Assembly (NCBI RefSeq): GCF_001747085.1
Contig: NZ_MDJD01000034.1
Span: 1-64,000 of the forward strand
Length of the DNA stretch: 64,000 nt
Source of the DNA: Flavivirga aquatica
GTDB taxonomy: Bacteria > Bacteroidota > Bacteroidia > Flavobacteriales > Flavobacteriaceae
Reading direction: 5' to 3'
The notes under the pieces are model-generated. The model did not search any database. It was not told the origin of the DNA and worked only from the letters and a program-made list of their open reading frames with translations. The position numbers were made by a program, and so were the translations under genes. How positions within the stretch are numbered: the stretch's first letter is position 1; every line of letters starts with the position of its first letter. This document shows, one piece after another, positions 54,539-62,313 of the stretch.

Positions 54539-56353
54539 ATGACAAAAAACGGTAAATCATTAGACAAAATAACGTTTAATAGATTATGCCGTTTATATGT
54601 TCTGGCCTTGAGTACTATTGCTTTTTCGGTAATAATGAGTCAAGTTCTTATTAAAAATCACCTTAATATTCAAGAAAGCGATTCTACGGTTATTAATATA
54701 GCTGGTAGACAGCGTATGCTAAGCCAGAAATTAACAAAAGAAATTGTATCACTTTCAAGGGAGTCAAGTTTAGAAAATAGAATTCTTCTTAAAGATAAAA
54801 TTAAGAATACATTACAACTTTGGGAGCTGTCTCATTATGCACTTCAAAAAGGAAATGATAGTCTTGGTTTACCAAGTAACAATAGTGAGGTTGTTATTGG
54901 TAAGTTTAAGGAATTGAATATTTCTTTTAATTCAATTCATCTAGCTTCTAAAGCAATTATTAAAAAGTTAGAAACTAAACCAGACTTAACTCTTGATTTG
55001 TTTATTGATGATTTAGACAACGTTAAAAAACATGAAGGTGATTTTTTAATGATAATGGATCAAATTGTAAATCAATATAATCTGGAAGCAGATGAAAGAG
55101 TAAGTTGGTTACGACGATTAGAAGAATGGTTAATGGTTTTAACTTTATTGATTCTATTAGCTGAATTTTTGTTTATTTTTTTGCCAACAGCAAAAATAGT
55201 AAGGAATAGTATAGAGAAATTATTACTAGCAGAAAAGGAAGCTAAAAAAATGGCTTTTGATGCAGATCAGTTAAGTATTGCTAAAGAGGTTTCTATTAAA
55301 GAATTACGAGCACTTAGTCATGCTATGGATGAAACACTTTTATTTGCTCGTATTTTGCCAAATGGAACAATTGCTCACATAGGAAATAAATTTTCGCGAC
55401 TTTTTAAATCTACTAATTTTACTGCTACTAAGAATCTGTCGCAAGTTTTATCTATTCATGAAAATGAACAAAATGTTATTGATGAGTTAATTTCTAAGCA
55501 TAAAAAAACAGGTTGGCAAGGAGAAGTTAAAGCAACAGTAAAGGGTGGGGATAGTATCTGGTTAGAAATGGCTATTATTCCATTTAATTTAACTAAAGAT
55601 AAATCTGAGATTTTAATCATTGCTTCGGAAATAACATCAAGAAAAGCTGCACAGTTAGAAATAGAGCGACTTACTAAAAAGAGTTTTGAAGAAGAAATGA
55701 GTCAGCAAAAAATCATTTCTAGTAAGATTATAGAAAATCAAGAAAAGGAACAAAACCGAATAGCTAAAGATGTACATGATGGAATAGGACAAATGCTAAC
55801 TGGACTTAAGTACAATTTAGAAAGTATAGATATATCTGATATAGAAAAAACAACATCGAAAATTGAGCATTTAAAGGAACTCACTACTAATATTATTAAA
55901 GGGGTGAGAACTGCAACGTTTAATTTAACACCTCCAGAATTATCAGATCATGGTATAGTTCCTGCCATTTCTAAGCTATCTAAGGAGTTAGGTAAGCTTA
56001 CAGGTAAGAATATTGTCTTTTTAAATAAAACAGATTTTAATCAACGTTTAGAGTCGCTTGCAGAAATAAATATTTATAGAATTACTCAAGAGGCTATTAA
56101 TAACTCTATTAAATATGCCGATTCTACACATATTTTAGTGTCTTTGTCTCATAGCGAAAATATACTAAGTATTGTAATTGATGATAATGGTAAAGGTTTC
56201 GACCCTAGTAAAGTAAAGCATGTTAAAAGTGGTGATGGAGGTATGGGATTAACCTTTATGAGAGAGCGTATAAAATATATAAATGGACGTCTTTTCCTTA
56301 ATTCTGAATTAGGCAAAGGGACTCGTGTTACTTTAAATATTCCTTTAAAATAA
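54539..56353 (+). CDS. NarX-like sensor histidine kinase
   Basis: A 604-residue kinase. After TM1 (about 17-37), a PilJ/NarX-type sensor has the P-box-like NIAGRQRMLSQKLTKEIV (about residues 53-70), the region that binds nitrate or nitrite in NarX. TM2 is at about 196-218, then a PAS-like domain (about 255-375). A HisKA_3 region has RIAKDVHDGIGQML (His near 413), and the ATPase domain ends GMGLTFMRERI and GKGTRVTLNIPL. It lies 10 bases after DUF4202. The nitrate/nitrite ligand is inferred from motif and neighbours. Its partner is the response regulator at 56983. Confidence 0.87.
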   Translation: MTKNGKSLDKITFNRLCRLYVLALSTIAFSVIMSQVLIKNHLNIQESDSTVINIAGRQRMLSQKLTKEIVSLSRESSLENRILLKDKIKNTLQLWELSHYALQKGNDSLGLPSNNSEVVIGKFKELNISFNSIHLASKAIIKKLETKPDLTLDLFIDDLDNVKKHEGDFLMIMDQIVNQYNLEADERVSWLRRLEEWLMVLTLLILLAEFLFIFLPTAKIVRNSIEKLLLAEKEAKKMAFDADQLSIAKEVSIKELRALSHAMDETLLFARILPNGTIAHIGNKFSRLFKSTNFTATKNLSQVLSIHENEQNVIDELISKHKKTGWQGEVKATVKGGDSIWLEMAIIPFNLTKDKSEILIIASEITSRKAAQLEIERLTKKSFEEEMSQQKIISSKIIENQEKEQNRIAKDVHDGIGQMLTGLKYNLESIDISDIEKTTSKIEHLKELTTNIIKGVRTATFNLTPPELSDHGIVPAISKLSKELGKLTGKNIVFLNKTDFNQRLESLAEINIYRITQEAINNSIKYADSTHILVSLSHSENILSIVIDDNGKGFDPSKVKHVKSGDGGMGLTFMRERIKYINGRLFLNSELGKGTRVTLNIPLK

Positions 56354-56424
56354 GAAGTTTTGATTTTTTTGTGTTTCATTAATTTAAAGAAAGACTAAGT
56401 AATTAAAATAAGGAAGTAAAATGT

Positions 56425-56432
56425 TAATTTTG
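56425..56432 (+). promoter_or_regulatory. -7 promoter element before ridA
   Basis: TAATTTTG fits TAnnTTTG and lies 38 bases before the ridA ATG, suggesting a separate start within the kinase-ridA gap. Confidence 0.5.
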
Positions 56433-56470
56433 CCATTAATAGTAAAAACTAAAAATTTATAAATTAGATT

Positions 56471-56860
56471 ATGGGTAAAAAATTAATAAGTACTGGTTCA
56501 GATTTTGAAACTAAAATGGCGTATTCAAGAGCTGTTGTTCAGGATAATTGGGTATTTGTATCAGGAACTACAGGATATAATTATGACGATATGTCTATTA
56601 GTGATGATGTTGTAACTCAAACAGAACAATGCTTAATAAATATTAAAAATACGCTTGAAAGAGCAGAAGCAGAGTTGTCGGATGTGGTAAGAGTTACTTA
56701 TATTTTACCTAATGGGAGTGATTTCGAAAAATGTTTTCCTATACTTAGAAAGTATTTTGGAGAGGCTAAACCTGCTGCAACTATGATTATTGCTGGGTTA
56801 GCTGATGAAAAAATGAAAATTGAAATTCAAGTTACAGCTCTTAAATCACAAAATAAGTAA
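56471..56860 (+). CDS. ridA: RidA/YjgF-family protein
   Basis: A 129-residue RidA-family protein (FSRAVVQDNWVFVSGTTGY-like start, then TEQCLINIKNTLERAEAELSDVVRVTYIL and the ending AATMIIAGLADEKMKIEIQVTAL). RidA hydrolyses enamine/imine intermediates made by PLP enzymes. The usual conserved catalytic arginine position (about 105 in standard proteins) is not obvious here (PAATMIIAG), so it may be a non-deaminase relative. It lies between the kinase and response regulator genes. Confidence 0.87.
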   Translation: MGKKLISTGSDFETKMAYSRAVVQDNWVFVSGTTGYNYDDMSISDDVVTQTEQCLINIKNTLERAEAELSDVVRVTYILPNGSDFEKCFPILRKYFGEAKPAATMIIAGLADEKMKIEIQVTALKSQNK

Positions 56861-56867
56861 GTAATAT

Positions 56868-56915
56868 TACGTAAATTTATTATTTTTGAGTGTAACTCAA
56901 TTTACGTATTTTTTT
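56868..56915 (+). terminator. possible terminator after ridA, with an extra inverted repeat
   Basis: TACGTAAATT (56868-56877) and AATTTACGTA (56899-56908) are exact reverse complements, with an inner TTGAG-TGTAA-CTCAA hairpin, followed by seven T (56909-56915). It begins 8 bases after the ridA stop. It could be a terminator or an operator with TACGTA half-sites, as before nirB. Confidence 0.5.
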
Positions 56916-56916
56916 G

Positions 56917-56958
56917 AAATTGAAGTGATAATGTCAAGCTACTTCAATTTTATATTTG
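56917..56958 (+). promoter_or_regulatory. operator-like inverted repeat and -7 element of the response regulator gene
   Basis: AAATTGAAGT (56917-56926) and ACTTCAATTT (56941-56950) are exact reverse complements with a 14-base spacer, directly followed by the -7 element TATATTTG (56951-56958). The layout resembles the nirB/narK operator-promoter overlap but has another sequence. It may be an autoregulatory site. Confidence 0.55.
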
Positions 56959-56982
56959 TGTAATATTTTTAAACTTTAAGGA

Positions 56983-57645
56983 ATGGATATTATCAATGTT
57001 GTTTTGGCAGATGATCACGTATTAGTAAGAGATGGTATAAAAGCACTTTTAGAAGATCAATCTGGTATTGTGGTAATTGACGAAGCATCTAATGGAAAAG
57101 AAGCTTTAGAAGTTATACAGGTTAGTAAGCCTGATGTGTTAATTGTAGATATACGTATGCCAGAGTTAAATGGTATAGAGGTGGTTAGGGAGGTAAATAG
57201 ACTTAGGCTAGATGTTAAAACTTTGGTGCTTTCAATGCATGATTCTGAAGAGTATGTTGTACAGGCTATTGAGGCAGGAGCACATGGGTATTTGCTAAAA
57301 GGAGCTAGTAAAGAAGAATTTCTTAAAGCTTTAAATAAAGTAGCTTCTGGAGGTAAATATTATACTGGAGATGTTTCTGCTATTATCATGAGTAATTTTG
57401 TAAATAGCTCATCTAAAGTTGTTTATTCACAAAAAGAGCCTATTGAAACACCATTTAAATTAACTAAGCGTGAAAAGCAAATACTTAGTTTAGTACTTGA
57501 ACTTAAGAATAATAAAGATATTGCCGAGGAACTTAAAATTAGTAAGCGTACCGCTGAAGTACATCGTTTTAATTTGATGAAAAAACTTGATGTTAAAAAC
57601 TTGATGGAACTTTCTAATAAAGCTAGGGAATATCAATTGGTTTGA
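56983..57645 (+). CDS. NarL/FixJ-family response regulator
   Basis: A 220-residue regulator. The receiver domain has D10/D11 and the phosphoacceptor D56 (VLIVDIRMPELNG). The C-terminal LuxR-type helix-turn-helix has LTKREKQILSLVLELKNNKDIAEELKISKRTAEVHRFNLMKKL. With the NarX-like kinase it makes a NarX/NarL-type pair, separated only by ridA. It has its own promoter and inverted repeat. It is my best candidate for the protein that binds the AAGTA-N4-TACTT sites, but that is untested. Confidence 0.92.
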   Translation: MDIINVVLADDHVLVRDGIKALLEDQSGIVVIDEASNGKEALEVIQVSKPDVLIVDIRMPELNGIEVVREVNRLRLDVKTLVLSMHDSEEYVVQAIEAGAHGYLLKGASKEEFLKALNKVASGGKYYTGDVSAIIMSNFVNSSSKVVYSQKEPIETPFKLTKREKQILSLVLELKNNKDIAEELKISKRTAEVHRFNLMKKLDVKNLMELSNKAREYQLV

Positions 57646-58037
57646 TAAGTTTGTTACAAATCTTTTTTAGGTCATTTTTGCTTTCAATATTTTAAGTAGT
57701 TAAGATTGTTCATTTGTTTTTCATGCCAGATGAGGTTTTTTAATAGTTTCATTTAGTTCTTTTCAATTGGCTGTTAAATAGTTTTTTTTCAATATTTTCC
57801 TTTTATAATGATATTGTGTTATGCCTTTAAAATTATGAAGAAAATCATGAGTAGAAGACATTTTTCAGTAAAAACAGCAAAAAAAGATTAAAAAGAGGAA
57901 ACCTTATAATTGTATAATTATAATTAATACTGGAGTTGATCTTTATATTATTTTAAAAGATATACAAAAAAAGTGGTTGGAATTTCTTCCAACCACTTTT
58001 ACCTACTTTGAAGGTAACCTTTTTATAGTTAAAAAAA
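57646..58037. other. intergenic between response regulator and sulfatase genes
   Basis: A 392-base convergent gap. Except for the terminator at 57969-58000 nothing is recognisable. A very short frame (57838-57894, 18 codons, basic) is too short to support. Confidence 0.4.
57969..58000. terminator. bidirectional rho-independent terminator
   Basis: AAAAGTGGTTGGAA and TTCCAACCACTTTT are perfect reverse complements with a TTTC loop. It lies between the convergent response regulator and sulfatase genes. Confidence 0.9.
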
Positions 58038-60080
58038 TTATTTTTTAACTATTTTTCTTGGTTTTTGAGGGTTTCCATCTACACTAGTCTTAATAATATA
58101 AAGACCATTAGAAAGACCTGAAAGATCAATTTTAGATGCTTTAACATCAGAGAAAACAGCTTGTTTAACAACTTTACCATCTAATGCCATAATTTCAATG
58201 TCTAATTCAGCAACTTCCTTAGTGAAATTGAAATTAATGAAGTTATATGCAGGAACAGGAGAAATTGTTAATTTGTTACCGTTAGCTAAAAGCTCATCTG
58301 TAGCAGAAAATTTAGTATCGTTTTTAGCAGTAGAAATTTTTCCTAAAGAAAAAGTATTGTCTTTTATAGCATTACCTTGTGCATTAGTACGTGATGCATC
58401 TTGGTATCTAGGCATGTTTTGGTTATCCCATTTGTCTTGTATACCTCTACAGTTATCAAAAAATTGCGGTTGTTTATGTTGTTTTGCTAATTCTTGAACT
58501 TGAGGAACTAATCTGTTGATTAATTGTGTAGCTTCAGTTCTACGAGAACTTCTTAAGTTTGTTGATTCACTAATATCTGTAGATAAATCATAATATTGCC
58601 AATCAGCTCTACTTTTACGAACTAACTTTTTGTTGTGATTTCCTGGAGTGTTATCGTAAATAGATAGGTTACTAAATCCATTAAAGTGACGTAAAACGTA
58701 TAATGGTTGATCTCTAGCTATTAATTTGTTTTGACGTAAACCAGGTAATGCATTTTCTCCATCTAATCTTGCGGGTATAGGTCTTCCAGCTGCAGCTAAT
58801 AAAGTTGGATAGATGTCTAAAGCAGAAATAGGGAAGTTATATTTTCTTCCTCCTCTAATATTTCCTCTTGGCCAGCTAATAGCAAAAGGTACACGGAATC
58901 CACCTTCATTTAAACTTCCCTTTCCTTCGTCTAATGGATAGTTTACACCACCAGCACTAAATCTTTTCCCACCATTGTCACTTAAAAAAATAACGATCGT
59001 GTTGTTTTTAGCACTTCCACCATCTCTGTTGCTGTTAATTTCATCTAAAATCCTACCAACACCTTGATCCATAACATCTACCATGGTAGCGTAAGTAATA
59101 CGGTTTTCTATTAATTTGTTGATTTCAGTATTTCTATTAGCAGGGCTTGCATCTCTTACGCTTTTTGCTTTTAAAATATCTGAACTGTTGCGCAAAGCAT
59201 TTCTAAAGCCAGGGTGTCTGCTTAAAAATGAGTTTTTTTGAGCTACAGAAGCTTGTAATGGTGTATGTGGCGCGTTATAAGCTACATAGGCTAAGAATGG
59301 GTTGTTGCTTCTTTTTCCTTTACGAATAAATTCGATAGCTTCATCAGAGATAGCATCTGTGATATAACGACTTTCATTAGGTAGACCAACTCCGTTTTTT
59401 TCTACGTATGTTAGGTATTCATTAACAGAACCTTCTCTTTTGTTTTTTATAGCATTTCTATATATAGCGTTAGAGCTAGTAATATCTTCTGGGTTATCTC
59501 TTAAGCTACCACTATTATCGTAGTCAAGTCCAGCTGGAAAATATTGGTGTCCACCTCCACGGAATCCATAATATTCATCAAATCCACGGCCTTGAGGACT
59601 GAAACGTTCAGCTTCACCTAAATGCCATTTTCCTAACATATAAGTGTTGTAGTTTGCTTTTTTTAAGGCTTCACTAAAAAATTCAGCATTGTTAGCATTA
59701 GAAACACCAGTATGTTCACCATCACAATTAACACTACGTACAGGAAGATTAAATTGAGAACCAATCTCGTGGGGGTAACGTCCTGTTAATAAACCGGCTC
59801 TACTTGGTCCACAAAACGGGTGGATAGCGTAAGCTTGTGTACAAATAACACCGTTAGCTGCAATTCTGTCAATATTTGGTGTTTTAATAACACCTAGGCT
59901 TGCAGGAGCAACAGCACCACCGCCACTTCTGTTCATACGATTAAAACCTATATCGTAATAACCTAAGTCATCTGCTAAAATTATTACTACATTAGGTTTT
60001 TGAGCATAACTACTAAAGCATAGTAGGCATGCACAAAAAAATAAAACTTTAGGGAGTTGTTTTTTTAATTTTGTTTTCAT
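58038..60080 (-). CDS. T9SS-exported type I sulfatase
   Basis: A 680-residue sulfatase of the formylglycine (S1) group. The signal peptide ends about residue 27 (SYAQ). The calcium site starts ILADDLGYYDIG (D37, D38). The nucleophile motif is CGPSRAGLLTGR with Cys 90 to be oxidised to formylglycine by a maturation enzyme that is not in the window. Other motifs are GKWHLGE (about 150) and VIFLSDNGG. The last 80 residues are a T9SS sorting domain (NFTKEVAELDIEIMALDGK...). It removes sulfate from an unknown sulfated polysaccharide or metabolite. It sits inside the nitrate gene region on the opposite strand. Confidence 0.92.
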   Translation of the reverse strand: MKTKLKKQLPKVLFFCACLLCFSSYAQKPNVVIILADDLGYYDIGFNRMNRSGGGAVAPASLGVIKTPNIDRIAANGVICTQAYAIHPFCGPSRAGLLTGRYPHEIGSQFNLPVRSVNCDGEHTGVSNANNAEFFSEALKKANYNTYMLGKWHLGEAERFSPQGRGFDEYYGFRGGGHQYFPAGLDYDNSGSLRDNPEDITSSNAIYRNAIKNKREGSVNEYLTYVEKNGVGLPNESRYITDAISDEAIEFIRKGKRSNNPFLAYVAYNAPHTPLQASVAQKNSFLSRHPGFRNALRNSSDILKAKSVRDASPANRNTEINKLIENRITYATMVDVMDQGVGRILDEINSNRDGGSAKNNTIVIFLSDNGGKRFSAGGVNYPLDEGKGSLNEGGFRVPFAISWPRGNIRGGRKYNFPISALDIYPTLLAAAGRPIPARLDGENALPGLRQNKLIARDQPLYVLRHFNGFSNLSIYDNTPGNHNKKLVRKSRADWQYYDLSTDISESTNLRSSRRTEATQLINRLVPQVQELAKQHKQPQFFDNCRGIQDKWDNQNMPRYQDASRTNAQGNAIKDNTFSLGKISTAKNDTKFSATDELLANGNKLTISPVPAYNFINFNFTKEVAELDIEIMALDGKVVKQAVFSDVKASKIDLSGLSNGLYIIKTSVDGNPQKPRKIVKK

Positions 60081-60685
60081 TGTTTAAATTTTTTATTATA
60101 CAAATTTTAAAGTAACAAATATATTAACTTTTGTAAGTTTAGTATTATTTTAACAGTAGTATTATTATTTGTTTTTAAATGAAAGATCCTAACTTGCTTA
60201 TTTTTAAAGAATTATGTTTATTGAAGGAGATTATTTATTCTTGTTTGGGTTTTTCGGTCTAGTATTAATTTTTTTGAATAGTATTTTGCAAATAAATTTA
60301 AACGTTTTTAAAGTATTTAATATGCTGTTTTTTATCCAAGGGTCTTTAAATACAGGATATTAAAGAAGTATGGTTATAAATATTATATATACTAAAAGTT
60401 ATATTTATAGAGAGAACTGTATGTAATTATAGTAAATAAAAGATGATGTATATTAAAAAGTAAGGCTTATAATGTAAATTGAAACTTGATAGCTTCTAGA
60501 CATTAATATTTGTTGTTATTTCCAATTTTAGGCTTTAAAAATATGATTTTTATACAAAATAGGATGCTTATTTTAGATATAGGTATATTAAAATATTTTT
60601 GTTTTTACATCAATTTGCATTTTTTTTCCTGTAATTTATCATATCCTCAAAATCACTATTATGTAATTATCAATCTAATATTTAT

Positions 60686-60711
60686 TAAGTATTACGTATT
60701 TTTTATACTTC
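60686..60711 (+). promoter_or_regulatory. upstream half-site cluster of narK
   Basis: The half-sites TAAGTAT (60686-60692) and TACGTAT (60693-60699) lie head to tail, followed after five bases by ATACTTC (60705-60711) in the opposite orientation. These repeat the same motif as the main narK and nirB operators, suggesting a second binding site. Confidence 0.5.
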
Positions 60712-60716
60712 TAAAT

Positions 60717-60738
60717 TAAGTATTTATACTTAGTTTTG
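60717..60738 (+). promoter_or_regulatory. narK operator and -7 promoter element
   Basis: TAAGTAT-TT-ATACTTA (60717-60732) is a perfect inverted repeat of 7-base arms. Its last two bases begin the -7 element TAGTTTTG (60731-60738). The start codon ATG is at 60759. The twin of this site is before nirB. Confidence 0.75.
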
Positions 60739-60758
60739 TGCATATAAAAGTATGTATT

Positions 60759-62186
60759 ATGAAAAATTCAACACAAGCAAAAGCTACAAAATTAAGTTTA
60801 TTAGATTTTAAAAATGTATCCACTCGTACGTTTTGGATTACATCTATATCTTTCTTTATGTGTTTTTTCGCATGGTTTGGTATTGTTCCATTTATGCCAG
60901 ACGTAGTTAAAGATTTAGGTTTAACTCCAGATCAAAAGTGGAACTCAATTATTTTAGCGGTTTCGGGAACTGTATTTGCGCGTTTGCTTATAGGTAAATT
61001 GTGTGACAAATATGGACCAAGATTATGTTATACATGGTTATTAATGTTAGGAGCGATTCCTGTTATTCTTTGTGGTTTAGTACAAACACCATTACAGTTT
61101 TTAGTATGTAGATTATTTATAGGTTTTATAGGAGCATCATTTGTGATAACACAAGTTCATACCTCTTTAATGTTTGCACCTAATATAGTTGGTACTGCAA
61201 ATGCAACATCTGCAGGTTGGGGTAATTTAGGTGGTGGAGCTAATCGTTTAGGAATGCCTATAATAGCAGCAGCAGTTATAGCTTTTGGAGTAGCAGATGC
61301 AGAAGCTTGGAGATATTCGATGGTGGTAGCAGGTATTATTTGTTTTTTAATGGGTATTGTATATTTCTTTTTTACACAAGATACGCCTAAAGGTAATTTA
61401 AAGGATTTAAAAGCTTCTGGAGAAATTATAGAAGGTAATAAAGATCAAATTGGATTTTTAACAGTAATTAAAGATTATAGAATTTGGATTTTATTTTTAG
61501 TATATGCTGCTAGTTTTGGAATTGAATTAACGGTTTATGGTACTATGGACGATTATCTTCAAAATACATTTCAATTAGAGCGAGTTACTGCTGGTAATAT
61601 TGTATTATCTTTTGCATTAATGAACATATTTGCTAGAACTTTAGGAGGCTTTTTTGGTGATAAATTTGGGAAATTAAAGGGCTTACGTGGTCGTGTTTTG
61701 TTTTTATCATTTATATTAACAGTACAAGGAATTATGTTAGTTACATTTTCTTTAATGACAAGTATTATAGTAGGGTTCATCTTTTTAATACTATTTAGTT
61801 TAAGTGTTCAAATGGCTGAAGGTGCTACGTTTTCGGTAGTGCCATTTATAAATAAAAAAGCAATTGGGGCTGTATCAGGGATAGTCGGAGCTGGAGGCAA
61901 TGTAGGGGCCTTTATAGCTGCTATTTTGTTAAAGTCAAAATCGGCAGTAGCAGAGAAATCAGCAATTGTTGCTAGTGAAGGTTTAGGAGAAGAAGTTATT
62001 AAAAATGCACAAGCAGTGGCATCATCGGCGGCTGTTTCTCAAGGTTATTTGTTAATTGGTTGTGTAGTGCTTTTAACAGGAGTAATAGCTTTAGCAATTA
62101 AGTTTTCTAGTGAAGATGAAAAAATAGCAGATATAGAATTGAAAAAATCATTAGAAGATTTAATTCCTGTGCCTGTAAAAAGTTAG
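60759..62186 (+). CDS. narK: nitrate/nitrite transporter, MFS family
   Basis: A major facilitator with 12 predicted helices, 475 residues from the ATG at 60759; a GTG at 60738 is within the -7 element and cannot be the start. The nitrate-signature regions are seen in helix 5 (GTANATSAGWGNLGGGANRLGMP, the G-x-x-x-G-N-x-G-G-G type) and helix 11 (GAVSGIVGAGGNVGAF). It takes up nitrate or exchanges it with nitrite. It precedes the nitrate reductase gene by 127 bases and has the shared operator. Confidence 0.93.
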   Translation: MKNSTQAKATKLSLLDFKNVSTRTFWITSISFFMCFFAWFGIVPFMPDVVKDLGLTPDQKWNSIILAVSGTVFARLLIGKLCDKYGPRLCYTWLLMLGAIPVILCGLVQTPLQFLVCRLFIGFIGASFVITQVHTSLMFAPNIVGTANATSAGWGNLGGGANRLGMPIIAAAVIAFGVADAEAWRYSMVVAGIICFLMGIVYFFFTQDTPKGNLKDLKASGEIIEGNKDQIGFLTVIKDYRIWILFLVYAASFGIELTVYGTMDDYLQNTFQLERVTAGNIVLSFALMNIFARTLGGFFGDKFGKLKGLRGRVLFLSFILTVQGIMLVTFSLMTSIIVGFIFLILFSLSVQMAEGATFSVVPFINKKAIGAVSGIVGAGGNVGAFIAAILLKSKSAVAEKSAIVASEGLGEEVIKNAQAVASSAAVSQGYLLIGCVVLLTGVIALAIKFSSEDEKIADIELKKSLEDLIPVPVKS

Positions 62187-62313
62187 TTAAATAGATCCTG
62201 TAATTATCAATTTCATATTATATGGTTGGTTTTTTACAGTATTCAGAATAATAAAAAACACACTTGTTTAGTGTTAAAAAAATAGTTTAATTCGGTACAA
62301 AACGCTGTTGGAA

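Larger units (their letters stand above)
60081..60758. other. long divergent intergenic region before narK
   Basis: This 678-base gap holds no gene that I can support; an open frame at 60510-60719 has no family features. It holds the sulfatase promoter on the left and a cluster of narK operator-like half-sites on the right, at about 60686-60732. Confidence 0.55.

Noticed and set aside
60510-60719. A 69-residue plus-strand open frame before narK
   Set aside because: It is dominated by F, I and Y as expected from A+T-rich noncoding DNA, overlaps the narK operators and has no ribosome-binding site or family match.
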